A stretch of 64,000 nucleotides of DNA from assembly GCF_027580225.2 (NCBI RefSeq), contig NC_073354.2, forward strand, positions 26,680,001 to 26,744,000. The letters run 5' to 3'. Positions 26,801 through 41,400 of the stretch are shown piece after piece. The translations under genes and the position numbers were made by a program. Position 1 is the first letter of the stretch, and each line of letters starts with the position of its first letter. The notes below the pieces were generated by a model. The model was not told the DNA's origin. It saw nothing but the letters and a program-made list of their open reading frames with translations, and searched no databases. Origin of the DNA: Misgurnus anguillicaudatus. Taxonomy: Eukaryota; Chordata; Actinopteri; Cypriniformes; Cobitidae.

Positions 26801-29302
26801 CATAATTTAGGATACAGTATTAAAAAAGTTATATCATGTAATAATGCACAAACTGAATTTTACTTTAAGCACATTATTGGGACCATCTCTGAGGAAAGCC
26901 AGGTTGTCACGGTGATCCGTGTCATGTTTTGTGTCTGTTCTATATTGTCATCACCTGGACACTTGTTAATTATCACATCATTCATTCCACCTGTGTGTCA
27001 TTAGTCTTTGTGTATTTATACCAGTGTTTGTGTCACAGTCATGCGGGAGGAGGATCGGCCCAGGCGGTCCCCCAACGGTTGAGTCGTCGTCGACGGTCCC
27101 TCGGAGGACCACCACCCTGCTCGCAGGGGGATCCGGAACGGACCACGCCCGATCATTTCCCCGGGGTGGCTACCGAGCGAGGGTCTCCATTTCCGCGAGG
27201 GGATGGGAGATGATTTCCGGGGGCATCTGATCGTCAACGATTCCCAGGAGGGGGGTAATTCGTCTGCCTCGGTTCTCGGAGCGATCGCTCCGGTTCTCCT
27301 GGCGCAGTCCGGCCCACTGTCCTGTTGGTCTCATCCCGGCGGCTGCCGGCTTCGCCAGGGTCCCCAAGCCCTCCACCCCTCCCTTGGACTCTCGCTACCA
27401 GACTTTGTTTTTGTTTTGTGTTCATGTGAGTGTCTGGTAGCCACTCGTAGAGGGAGGGGTTATGTCACGGTGATCCGTGTCATGTTTTGTGTCTGTTCTA
27501 TATTGTCATCACCTGGACACTTGTTAATTATCACATCATTCATTCCACCTGTGTGTCATTAGTCTTTGTGTATTTATACCAGTGTTTGTGTCACAGTCAT
27601 TGCCGGATCATTGTCGCTGTTCCACGTCTGTTCCTGTTGTTCTCTGTTTGAGTGTTCCTGTGTTACCTACCTGCCCGTTGTTTTACTCCTCGTGTTTTGT
27701 TTCTGTTGGTTAATAAATGTTATTTATTCATCGGAACCTTGCGTTTGCGTCCTGTCCTTACAACCCTGTCGTGACACAGGTGAGATTTTGATACAGCAAG
27801 AGGGAAGACATTGATGATTTTAACATGCTTTTCATTTATTTGGCAAAAAAGAGAATGTGTATTGCCATCTACATGAACTTTATGTGCCTTTTTAGCACAC
27901 AAAGATAACTTGCATTTATCAAAATGCCAACTTCAGTGTAGCTTTAAGATTTATCACTGAGAGGCTGCTTAAATACTGCAGAGAGTATATGTGGACGAGA
28001 GAGAAATATAACGTTTACACCTGTAATATTTAAATCCGTCTCTTTTGTTCACTTTTGACCACTTCTGTCCTGATTACTTTGAGGGGCAATTTATGAAATA
28101 AGATCGCTCAACTTTCGCACGCTAGCAAAATGAAACTACGCGGAAATCAGCCGTTTTCGTTTGATCAATGAAAGGCTAAAAATAGAGCTGAATACGAAAA
28201 GACGTAAAACATTGTGTTCAGTACCTCAGATTAGATAAATGGTCGGAGAGAAGGCTGTCGCGTGTGGCTGTTCGATCACACATTCAACCCATAGACTGCA
28301 GTTCTATCTATTGTTTTATTTCCGCTGTTATCATAGGTAACAAGAAATAAAAAATGTTTCCACACACCAAACTAATACGAACCGTGCAACGCACACGCGC
28401 ACCGAGAAAAGCGAACCGAACGGTTCGGATTTTTTTCATGAACAGTGCCACCCCTAACTTCCACTTATCAAATTAAGCACTTATCAAATGTAACATTTTT
28501 ATAAGTTAAAGCAAAATTAGATTTTACCTAAAAACTTAGTGAACGTTATATCATGTAATATTTGTATTTAATATTTGTATGTAATATTGTTGGAGTGAAT
28601 GGAAAATTAACAATAAGTACCTCATAGTTAAAAAAAACACAGAAGCTTATATTTATGGGTACACCGTTATAAAGGTTTTCCATGCATACTTACCATTGGT
28701 TGAATTTTATTTAAAAGAGTTCTCCTCTCTTCAGTATCAGCGGCAAGGCTGGTATCAAAAACTTGGGCTATTGTCATTGACAATGACATTAGCCTTTTAA
28801 ATGCTGCAAGAAATAAAGTTATTAAGTATGATCAATGCTTTGTTGTGTAGTTGTCTACTTTATTTTCCAAATCCTGGTGTCCATATAGCAAAACTGATCT
28901 GTTGTTTATGTGTGGGTCTGTACTTTGTTTTACTAAACAGTAAGACATTCATAGTATTGCACTTATTAAAACCAAATGTCAAACATATTTTTAACTGGAT
29001 TTAAAAAGGTAAACATTACCCTTACATGATTTACTAACTGTATGGTTTGTAGCTGATTGTGTTGTTGTTGTTGTTGTTGGTGTTGTTGTTGTTGTTGTTG
29101 TTGGTGGTGGTGTTGTTGTTGTTGGTGGATATGTTGTTGTTGGTGGTGTTGTTGTTGTTGTTGGTAGTGTTGTTGTTGGTAATGTTGTTGTTGTTGTTGT
29201 TGGTTGTGTTGTTGTTGGTGGTGTTGTTGTTGTTGTTGGTGTTGTTGTTGTTGTCGGTGTTGTTGTTGTTGGTGGTGTTGTTGTTGTTGTTGTTGTTGTT
29301 GG

Positions 29303-29333
<31 letters not shown>

Positions 29334-29398
29334 GGTGTTGTTGTTGTTGGTGTTGTTGTTGTTGTTGGTGGTGGTGTTGTTGTTGTTGTTGTTGGTAG

Positions 29399-29435
<37 letters not shown>

Positions 29436-32400
29436 GGTAGTGTTGTTGTTGTTGTTGGTGATATTGTTGGTGCAGTTGTTGGTGCAGTTGTTGGTGCTGT
29501 TGTTGGTGCTGTTGTTGGTGCAGTTGTTGGTGCTGTTGTTGGTGCAGTTGTTGGTGCAGTTGTTGGTGCAGTTGTTGGTGCTGTTGTTGTTGGTGCTGCT
29601 GTTCCGTTTAAGCCTGAAAAAAAATGAAGGACTTAAAGTTCATATGAATGCTTGGTCCATGTTTTGGGCAACACTTTATCCAGCCACATGTTATTGCAAT
29701 GTAAACCTAGACGGCTACATAATTGGACACTAAATAGCGTTTTGAAATATTTCATTAGCTTATTTAACACTTTTAACATATATGAAGTATTTTTCATAAT
29801 TATGAAATTAATTATTTAAGAGTATTAACACTTAATTTCATTTTAATGACACATTGTATTTGTACTACTGTAGTTGAGGTCAAGAAAAATATTCATAACG
29901 CTGTTATAAAATTATATGACTAAACGAGGGGCAACCTTCCGATCTCTCCGATGAAGCCAATATATAAGTGATTTAAAATGCAATTCATCGACTGGCCACT
30001 AAAGGCTGGCTCCAAAAGAGAGTCACACAGACCTCCATGCATTGCTTGCGTTTTTAAGAGTTGTTTTAACTGTCGTACTTTAAAGTCCGAAGTGTATTCT
30101 AGCTTTGAGATATTGTCCTTTCAACTAAAAAGGGACAAAAACCTGGCCTTTGCTGTTATATATCGCCTTCCAAAGCTAAACAGAGACTTTTTTAATGAAT
30201 TTGCTAATTTTATAGGTTGTATCACCACACAGTCTGAAAGGCTACTGATTGTTGGTGATTTTAATATTCATGTTTGTTGTGATGCAGACCCCTTTGCCAA
30301 GGAGTTTAGTAGTCTTATTGATTCTCTCGGCTTAACGCAAATGGTCACGGAGTCTACACACTTACGTGGCCATATACTTGATCTCATTTTGACACATGGG
30401 GTTACTATTAACAATATTGAAATTGGTGATCTAAGTTTCTCAGATCACAAGCCTGTGATGTTTACGTGTTCTATTGTAGAACAGGTTGTTTAAGTCAAGA
30501 AGCCTATTATTTGGGCTCGTGTATTTAAAAACACCTTTGCTGAGGAGTTTTCTTTTCGTTTCAATGAGGTTTATAGTCTGGAGAATAATTCAAATATTGA
30601 GCAACATCTTATGCATTTTAATTCCACCTGCACTGAAATTTTAGACTCTATTGCACCTTTTCGAAGAAAGCAGCTTAAACCTAAGACAGAACCATGGTTA
30701 GATAATAATATACGGGAGTTGCGACGAGTATGTCGGCGTGCTGAACGAAAGTGGAAAAAAGACCACTTACATGTCTCCTTAGAAATACTACGTACCTCCC
30801 TAACTAACTATCAAACAGCCGCCAAGGAAGTAAAGCAAAATATTTTTCGGACATTATAACAAGAAATCACCAAAGTCCTTTTTTCTATTATAAATTCCAC
30901 CTTGAACCCATCTGTGGATATACATTATGATGACCCACCCATTATCTGTGAAAGATTTCTTAAGTATTTTACAGATAAGATTAGTGATATTACACAACAT
31001 ATTGTGCATAATAATTATGATCCTTCATCTCCTTCAGAGTGTAATGTTTTTTTAAGTGTATTTGAACCAATTTCCTTAAATTCTCTGTACGACTTAATTA
31101 TGAAGCTAAAGTTGACTACATCTGCCACCGATATTATTCCAGCGCGCTTGCTTATGCAGATTTTTAATTCTGTTGGCCCCTGTATACAATCAATAATAAA
31201 CCAGAGTTTATCAATAGGCACTGTTCCAGAATATTTTAAGCACGCTACTATCAAACCTCTGCTGAAGAAAACAAATCTGGATGTGAATATTCTTTCGAAT
31301 TTCAGGCCAATCTCTAATTTACCTTTTATATCAAAAATTCTTGAAAAGGTTGTCTCCCTCCAAGTACTAAATTTTTTGGAGACAAATAGAGTTTTTGAAA
31401 AATTTCAGTCTGGGTTCAAGAAACTTCACAGTACAGAATCAGCCGAGTGTCAAATGATATTTTATTATCTGTTGATTCGGGCCAGTCCATAGTATTGCTT
31501 CTGCTAGATTTGAGCGCGGCTTTCGACACAGTCGACCATAACATTCTTATTTCGCGGCTTGAACAATGTGCAGGTATAAAAGGTCATGTATTGGACTGGT
31601 TTAAATCATTTTTGAAGGACAGAACTTTTTCTGTGTGTATAAATGGACATTTCTCCTCTAAATCAGCTCTGAAATGCGGGGTCCCTCAGGGTTCTGTTTT
31701 GGCTCCAATATTATTTTCCTTATATATGTTACCACTGGGTTCAATATTTAGAAAATATGGTGTGTCATATCATTGTTACGTTGATGATACTCAGATATAT
31801 TTGCCTATCAAGCAAAATGATAAAACTGGTATATGTAGTTTAACTGCCTGTCTGGCAGATATAAAGGCCTGGATGGCAAATAATTTCCTGAGTCTCAATG
31901 AGAATAAGACTGAGATAATTGTGCTTGGTGGTCCTTTAGCCATCTCAGGCCGCGTACACCAAACACTGGGCGATCTATCTACCTATGTAAAGCCATCTGT
32001 TAAAAATGTGGGTGTGGTTTTTGATTCTGCTCTGTCCTTTGATAAACAGGTTCATTCTGTTGTTAAATCTTGTTTTTTTTTTCAGTTAAGATTACTGGCC
32101 AAAGTTAAAAATCTGTTAAACCCTGCTGAGTTTGAGAGAGTAATTCAGGCGTTTATTCTCTCTCGGTTGGACTACTGCAATTCGATCTACATAGGTATTA
32201 GTCAATCCTGTGTGGATCGTTTACAAGTGGTCCAAAATGCTGCGGCCAGATTGCTTACAAGAACTCGCAAATACGACCACATTACGCCTGTCTTACTCTC
32301 CTTGAATTGGTTGCCGGTAAAATACAGAATAGAGTACAAATTTTTGCTTTTTGTCTTTAAAGCTCTTAATGGGCTAGCTCCTGTATATCTTTCTGAGCTC

Positions 32401-35400
32401 TTATGTATAAATGCACCATCTAGATGCCTAAGATCTTCTACCCAAAATCTGCTGAAGGTTCCCAGAACGCGGCTAAAAACAAAGGGAGACTGAGCTTTTG
32501 CTGTAGCTGGTCCCAAATTATGGAACAGTGTACCGCTACATATAAGGGAAATTACCCATTTGTCCTGTTTTAAAAAAAACTCTAAAACGATACCTACACT
32601 GTACTACAGAAAGCGTACAATCAATGAGCACGTAATGTGTTTTTAGAAGGATCTCTTGACAGAAATCCAAAATACTATACAAAACTATATTATCAGGGGT
32701 GTATAAAGACCTTTCATAATGAACCGTTATGCGTTTATTAACTTAGAACGAGACCTTTTTATCTACATACACTGAGGGTCCCCTTACATCAGGAGTGGGG
32801 AGCCCTGGTCCTGGAGGGCCGCTGTCCTGCGGAGTTTGGTTCCGGCCCTAATTAATCACACCTGAAAAAAACAAATTAAAGTCTTCAGGATTACTTGGAA
32901 ATGAAATTCGGGTGTGTTTGATTGGGGTTGGGGCTGGACTCTGCAGGACAGCGGCCCCCCAGGTCCCAGGGTTTCCCACTCCTGCCTTACATGGAAGTTG
33001 TCATTTTGTGCCGCCATTTTTCTACAGAAGCCCTTAACAGACAAATTTTTTTGGACATGTTTATCCGGTGGCGGCTACCGTAGCTTTTCTATGTGTTTCA
33101 AAAGCGAGGGGTGAGCAGTGGATTAAGCCGTTGGTTGCAATTTGTAACCTCACCACTAGATGCCGCTAAAATTTACACACTGCACCTTTAAGTTTAACGT
33201 AATATCCAAGAGCGCTGATCTTTGACGGAATAGTCGCTTCCGATTGGGATTCACAGACTGATTTACGAGCTAGTGAGCCAATGAGACAGCGCGTCTGTGT
33301 TTGTCCGTGTGTGCGTGCAGTTTTTCCATTCAGAGATGAGCCTGTTTAAAGGACCTCCATTCACTAGGTGGCGGAATGATACGAAAGGTGAAGCGGTTAC
33401 TGTGCCGTTATCAGTAGAATATCGCATAGCTCTTAGCCAATCAGATTCGAGAACCAGAAAGAACAGTTGTATAAATTATATATCAAACATGTTAAAGTGC
33501 ACAGAAACCATGCAACAGGAAGAAGCTGTTTTTCTCTTGGTTGATGCAAGTTATTTTTGTACAGTATTGACACACTTTTACTCTTATGAATATTGTACTT
33601 GTGATTTCTAAAAGTTATTTTTTTGTTTGTTTATTTTGTGTTACAGGAAACTTCCACCTGCAGTAAGCAGATGCTGAGGCCCAGATTTCCATGCCAAGCA
33701 CTCCAAGGCTCATCATGCTCGGTATGATCCCAGCACTCGACATACACAATAGATGCCAATTTTAAGGGTTACTTCATCTATAAAGCGTATTTGTAACTAG
33801 TCACTGTGTGTGAACAAAGTATTATGTCATCTTGCACGTACATTCCAAAAATCTCTAGTGGTTATTGATCTAATAGGAAAGAAAGAGGTAATATTTACCA
33901 TAAATTTCACTGTTGTATCACTAACTGTAAACATGGTATTGTGGCAGAAATTTGGGATATTCATGTATAATTTTATAATAGTATTAATGTAGACAGTTAT
34001 TAAATATTAAATATTAGATTTTACTCCACAAACCACCAACAGAGCACATAAAAAATTAAAATTGTTTATTTAAAAGTAAAACACTGCGAAGTAAACTTTT
34101 ATGTTTATGTCATCAACCCATCTCTCTTGCTTTTACATTAATAGTCAATTTCTTTCATTACAGGGTAGAGTCCAGCCCAGGAAGTCAACTAGTCCAGATT
34201 TAAAAGAATAATATTTCTGAAAAAAAGGTCTTGGAGAAAAACAATATTCAGGTTTGAAATCCTGCTGTAAATGTAAATCATTTAATTTTTATGCATTTGT
34301 AATTTACCAGAAACATTTTAATAAATATTGATTGTTTTGTGTGTTCAGAAAAAAAGTGTTTTGTATGTTCAGAAAAGTGTTGAAATTAAATGAAACATTC
34401 ACAGAAAAATGTTAACATATTAAAAAATGTATATGTTCAAAAAAGTTTTGAGATGTTCACAGAAAAAATGTAACACAAAAAAATGTATGCTATGCTATTT
34501 TTAATTTATGAATTTTTGTAATTTAAAGTGATAAAATAAGGCATTTTTGCGACAAACAGTGTCTTTATTTTACAGTACACAAAATAAATGCAGTAATCCC
34601 TATTACAGTAGTAGTTATGAAATATAATACTGTGATTATTACTGTAAAAGAGTTTACAGTAGTTTTAATTTTACTGCAATTACATTTACAGTAAGAATAC
34701 TGTGAAATGAAGTACAGCAACTTACTTGCTAATTGCTGCCAGCAAGTTACTGTATTTTTCAAAGTATTCTTTTTACAGTGAAGTGCAAAAATTATCCAGA
34801 AACATTTTTACATGTCTATTTACAACCCTAGAATTTGTCACTTTAATTAAATGGTCTATTTTTGCCCTATTTGAAAGGGTCATGAATAATAATGTTGAGC
34901 TCTGCTCTGATTGCTCTGCTCTGAGGCTCATGCCAGAAGATCACATTAGTAAACAGACATTATATTTTGAGCCCTTTTCAGACAAAAATACATTTTGAGT
35001 AACAACTTACAACTTATCAGCTAAACGCTAGCATATGATATAGCATTTATTGACATGTAGCGCTAACTCAGCAGTCACATCTTTGTTTTTAGCATTTTAA
35101 GGTGCCCTTTATTTCACTTGAGCCCCTGCCCCCCAAAATGTCTGTGCACGTCCCTGGGTCTCATGTCCTTACAAATGAACGAAATTAATTTCTCCTTTAT
35201 GGCCTCAAATTACAGTACAACCAATTTCATATATAATCTCTAAGAATGATAAGAAATGACAAGTATGCAAACACTAGTTGGCTTGTTCGATTAATTTATA
35301 TTCAACTACGACGTCACGTCGTGACCGACGAATTGGGAACTCGCTTAGAGGGACCAATCTGCTTCGAATACTACTAAAACGCCAATGAACTTGGCATTGA

Positions 35401-38400
35401 GATATTTGCATAATGCTGGCGCCGCCCCGCCAGGTGCATATATAAGCCGCACGTGCAAATAGGGAAATCAGCTTTTTATCGCTTCGAAAGCCGGCAGTAT
35501 CTGCTACTGAGAAGCTACTCTACTCTGTTGGGATCGATTGCTGAAGTTGGTTGGACTAGCAGTACCACAGCGGACGCCTCGCAGTATTCCACAACTCTGC
35601 ATCTTTTGTTTTGAGTTTGGTGTGTGCGTTGCCTTTCCCTGTGCGCATCATCAACTGAGCATCTGAGTGAATTTCCCTAAAAGAGTGATACGAGAGAGCT
35701 TTGTGCCTTGTTAAAGGCAGCCACTCTCTCGTATATCCGGAGATCAGCGTCCTTTTCAGGATGGCTTTTCGTCCGTGCGGGAAGGATATGGGTCTGAAGG
35801 ACGGTCACGAGCATTGTCTCTCGTGCTTGGGCATCGAGCACGCGGAGGCAGCGTTTGCTGGGGGTAAGTGTTCTCACTGCGAGAACATGTCCCTTGTGGA
35901 TTTGCGGAGATGGTTGTCTTTCCTCCGGGAAAAACGCAACCCGCGTCCTGCGAGTTCTGAACGCCGCCACGGCGTGGCCGTGAAGCTCTCGAAGGACGAT
36001 CTCTGCATCACTGTGCTGAGCCGGTCGGGGGATTCGTCCTCCGGCTCTCAGCCTCCTCATCCACAGCCGGTTGATGTGCCGATGGAGACTTCAGCGTCGT
36101 GTTCTACGATGTCTGTAGAATCTGTTGTGCCTCCCTCCGGGTCCACGGAAACCGCAGCATCCGAGGGTGGGCCCCCTCCCTCTGAGGACCCTGACGTCCT
36201 TCCCCCCTCCGGACGGGTCGTGACGCCGGAGTTTGATCCAGAGATGGTGGACGTGCTCCCTCGAGCGGCGGAGACCATAGGGTTAGAGTGGGTTCACCCC
36301 CCTCAGCCCGAACCGTCCCGCCTGGATGATTGGTTCTTTGGAGCTGCCAGGGTTTCACAACCCTCTCCGCCGGTACCTTTCTTCCCAGAGGTGCACGAGG
36401 AGCTGACTAGAACCTGGAAGTCGCCGTTTTCAACTAGATTACGGACGTTTCAGCCCTCCCCCCTCACCTCCCTCACCAATGGAGCCGCTAAGGGTTATAC
36501 GGGGATCCCCCCCGTGGAGCGTGCGGTCGCGATGCAGTTGTGTCCGGCCACCGCTCCCTCCTGGAAGGACCGCCCAACCCTCCCCTCCCGTGCTTGCAGA
36601 CAGTCCTCCGGTTTAACGGGTGCTGCCCACCAGGCATGCGGAGAGGCGGCTTCAGCCCTGCACGCAATGGCGTTGCTGCAGGTTCATCAAGCTAAGGCCT
36701 TGAGGGATCTGCACGAGGGAGGACACGACTTGCCTGTCCTTTCGGAGCTCCGGGCCGCTACGGATCTGCCTGCTTCTCGCCGAGGGCGCCCTCCGGCGGC
36801 TGCCTCCACCCCCCCGCTAGAACATCTTCCAGGCCACGGAGGGGGAACAGCCGTCGGCAGCCCGCCCCGCCCGCCCCACCCGCTTCCTGTGGTAAACGGA
36901 AATCGAAGCGGCCCTGAGACGGGCGACCTGGATTTGGATGGGATCACTCAGCGGGAGACGGTGATGGCACCGCTCCTTCCACCGGTAGAGGGCCGGGTGG
37001 AAAATCTTTGGTTTCGTTTTGTTTCTGTTCCGCCGGCTTCTCAGCCGGCACCCACAAAACCACAAAAAGAGTGCATTCCTATTCCTTCTCCAGGTCTCCA
37101 GAGGATCGAGAGAGATGTGAGCCGGCAGTCAGATGCTCTTCCTCCCTCTCCTCTATCGCCAGTGGGTATTCTGAGGAGTTCGAGCTCTCCACTACGGAGA
37201 CCGGACCACCAGCAACCCCTTCGTAGTCTGCGCTCTCCGCTGAGGAGACCAGACGACTGTCACCCTCAGCGGGCTCAGGTCAGTGTCACACACACACATA
37301 CTATAGATGCTTATGCTGTCACAGCAGATGCACCGGCAGTCCCGCCTGTCCCGCTTCGCTGCCCCACCGCGGGTACACCAGTAGTGCCGTTAATTCTTCT
37401 TGTACGGTCCCTGGGGGCTTGGCTTCAGCTTCCCAGTCCGTCTCGTTGGGTTTTACGCACGATCCACATCGAAATTCAATTCAACCGGCACACACCCAAA
37501 TTCTCGGGCGTACGTTTCACCACGGTGAAAGCGTCCGATGCACATGTACTGCGTGCAGAGGTCGATATCCTATTGGCGAAGGATGCGATAGAGCCGGTCC
37601 CTCTTACCGAGATGAGGTCGGGTTTTTACAGCCCGTATTTCATAGTACCCAAGAAAAGCGGCGGGTTACGACCAATTTTGGATTTGCGGGTTCTGAACAA
37701 ATCTCTTCAGAAGAGGTCTTTCAGGATGATTACACCGAAGCAAATTTTCAATTCAATACGCCCCCAAGATTGGTTTGCAGCAATAGACCTGAAAGACGTG
37801 TATTTTCATGTGTCCATTCTCCCTCGTCACAGACCTTTTCTCCAGTTTGCGTTCGAGGGTCGGGCATATCAATACAAAGTTTTACCATTCGGGCTGTCTC
37901 TCTCTCCCCGTGTATTCACAAAAGTAGTGGAGGCGGCGTTAAAGCCCCTCAGAGAGAGCGGTGTTCGCATATTGGCTTACCTCGACGATTGCCTTATAAT
38001 AGCGGATTCTCGGCGGACGCTGTGCGAGCACAGAGATCTAACGCTTCAACATCTCGCCCGTTTGGGTCTTCGGGTCAACTGGGAAAAGAGCAAACTCTGC
38101 CCCACGCAGAGGATCTCTTTTCTCGGTATGGAACTGGACTCGATCGATTTATCGGCGCGTTTGACAGAAGAGCGTGTCCAATCAATACTGACTTGCCTCG
38201 GTTCATTCCGAGGGAAGAATGCGGTCCCTCTGAAACAATTTCAGAGACTCCTGGGGCGTATGGCAGCAGCAGCGGCGTGACACCGCTCGGACTGCTCCAT
38301 ATGAGACAGCTTCAGCGTTGGCTTCACGATCGAGTCCCGAGGAGAGCGTGGCGTGCCGGCATCCATCGTGTAACCATTACACCTGCGTGTCGCCTAACAT

Positions 38401-41400
38401 TCTCCCCGTGGTCAGATACCGCGTTTCTCAGGGCCGGCGTGTCCATGAGACAGGTCTCCCGGCATGCTGTTGTCCATACAGATGCCTCCGACACGGGCTG
38501 GGGAGCCACGTACGACGAGCTCACGGCTTCGGGGGTGTGGACAGCACCCCAGTTGCATTGGCATATCAATTGCCGCGAGTTATGGGCAGTATATCTGGGA
38601 CGCGTACGCTTCCCTACGGAGCTGCGAGGGAAGGATGTACTAGTGCGCTCAGACAACACTGCGACAGTTGCGTATATCAACCGTCAAGGCGGTTTGCGCT
38701 CCCGTCACCTGTCGCATCTCGCTCGTCATCTCCTTCTTTGGAGTCAAAAGCATCTAAGGTCCCTTCGTGCCATTTACATCCCGGGCTCGCTCAATACAGC
38801 GGCAGACGCGCTTTCCCGAGCTGCGCGCCCCGGCGAATGGCGACTCCACCCCCAGACGGTCCAGCTGATTTGGAGGAAGTTTGGTCGTGCGCAGATAGAC
38901 CTATTTGCGTCGCCGGACGATACCCACTGTCGCCTGTTTTATTCACTAACCGAGGGCAGCCTCGGCGTGGATGCGCTGGCACACAGTTGACCGCGGGGCA
39001 TGCGCAAGTACGCGTTCCCCCCAGTGAGTCTAATAGCACAGATGCTGTGCAAAGTCAGGCAGGACGAGGAGAGCCTTTTAATGATCGCCCCATATTGGAC
39101 GACCAGGAATTGGTTTCCGGAACTAATGCTCCTCGCGACAGCCCCTCCCTGGCGGATTCCCCTGAGGAAGGACCTTCTTTCTCAAGGAGGGGGCACATTA
39201 TGGCACCTGCGCCCCGACCTGTGGAATCTCCACGTTTGGTTGTTGAGCGCGCACAAGGTTTAAGTGATTTACCCCAGGCGGTATCTAACACTATCGACGC
39301 GGCACGAGCTCCGTCTACGAGACGGGCTTACGCGTTTAAATGGAACCTCTTCGTCACTTGTTGCTCTTCGCAGCGCGAGGACCCCAGAGAATGCCCTATT
39401 AATATCGTGCTTTTATATCTTCAACATAGGTTAGACGGTAGGCTGTCACCCTCCACTATTAAAGTTTATATCGCCGCTATATCTGCTCATCACTCACTTA
39501 TCAACGGCAGATCAGTTGGCCAGCATGATTTGGTTATTAGATTTCTAAGAGGCGCTCGCAGGCTAAACCCCTCGCGCCCTCCTTCTATTCCTCCCTGAAA
39601 CTTGTCCATGGTGCTGAAAGCACTTCAGGGACCACCATTCGAGCCTTTGCAGTCTGCGAGTCTGAAGCTTTTATCAATGAAAGCTCTGACCCTGCTAGCA
39701 TTGGCCTCAGTGAAGAGAGTAGGGGATTTACATGCATTCTCTGTTGACGATTCGTGCCTTCAGTTTGGTCCTGCTGTCTCGAGTGTAACATTGAGACCCA
39801 GACCAGGCTACGTGCCCAAAGTTCCCACCACTCCTTTCAGAGATCAGGTGGTGAGCTTGCAAGCGTTGCCTTTGGAGGAAGCAAACCCAACCGAGGCTTT
39901 GTTGTGCCCCGTACGCGCACTGCGATTCTACGTGGACCGCACGCAGAGCCTCAAGACCTCGGACCAGCTCTTTGTTTGTTATGGTGGCCAGCAGAAAGGG
40001 AAAGCTGTCACTAAGCAGAGGATGTCTCATTGGATAGTTGATACTATCGCCCTGGCTTATAATCTTCAGGGTATTCCTTGCCCCTTTAATTTGAAAGCGC
40101 ACTCCACACGGAGTGTTGCCTCATCTTGGGCTCTCGGTCGTGGTTCCTCGCTAACAGACATCTGTAGAGCTGCTGGTTGGGTGACACCTAATACGTTCAT
40201 TCAATTTTACAGTGTTCGTATCGAGCCTGTATCCTCTCGTGTTCTTTCCTCACCAGGGAGGGCACGGAGAGCAGACTCGCAAGTCGGTTTGCAGCCTCCG
40301 ACTGAGGCTCCAAATTGAGTTTCAGTATGGAAGGCCATCAGAGCAAAAATGCGTAATGGTTTGAATTGCTCTCCCTCCGCTGCCTTGGCAGCCTTTGTTG
40401 CGGAGCATTGGCTGTCAGCCTTTCACTAGCTGTATTCTTACGAACCTACGTGTTTGGCTTGGGCTCCACATTGGGTCCCATCGGGTTCCTTTGTGAGGAT
40501 TATTCCGTGGGGTTAATCCTGCCAGCCCACGTTTCGCTTAGCAGAGCAATGCTTTGCTTACACAGCCACGGCTGTCCTTATTACTGTTTATTTAGTCCAC
40601 CATTAGCCCTTAAAGGCGGAGTCCATGATGTTTGAAAGCCAATGTTGATATTTGGGGTCACCTAGGCGGGCACGCCCCTGCCCCGGTAGAATCTGGACCT
40701 TCTGTTGATGGACCCGCCCCACACATGCGCAACCCGGCATTTGATTTGATTTGATTGGCTGTAAGTGTGTTTTGGTAGTCGGGCCGTCTCCTTTTCCAAC
40801 GCGTTTTTCAAACATCGTGGACTCCGCCTTTAAGAGGGGCGGTGGCTTCCGCAGCGTTCCTATCCCGCTCTGGTAGGGCGCTTCCCAGTCGCTGGCACTT
40901 CTGTGGGGTTAAAGGAACATCTAGTGCCCGGCCTTTCTGCCTTATCCTATTTCTCCATTCCCTTTAGGGGAGTTGGAGGATTTTTTGCAGACACTGGAAG
41001 AGGTCAGCCCCTAGTGGCGTTTTGGTAGAGATTCCCAATTCGTCGGTCACGACGTGACGTCATAGTGACCGACTGAAAGGGAACGTCTCGGTTACGGATG
41101 TAACCCTCGTTCCCTGAAGGAGGGAACGGAGACGTCACGTCGTGACCGACGAATTGGGAATCCCTACCAAAACGCCACTAGGGGCTGACCTCTTCCAGTG
41201 TCTGCAAAAAATCCTCCAACTCCCCTAAAGGGAATGGAGAATGGAATGGGAATGGAGAAATAGGATAAGGCAGAAAGGCCGGGCACTAGATGTTCCTTTA
41301 ACCCCACAGAACTGCTGTTACGGCCGGTCATTTTCCGGCTTTCTCAGCGAACAGAAGCTGATTTCCCTATTTGCACGTGCGGCTTATATATGCACCTGGC

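Noticed and set aside
27016..27562. Four overlapping frames in the GC-rich LTR internal remnant
   Set aside because: High GC gives open frames in all phases; no gag/pol motif recognised.
29059..29733. 224-codon leucine-rich open frame and a Cys/Trp frame beside it
   Set aside because: Pure translation of the TTG/GTT microsatellite; no other frame feature.
36057..37065. Several minus-strand frames opposite the DIRS gag region
   Set aside because: Shadows of the GC-rich gag coding strand; no motif.
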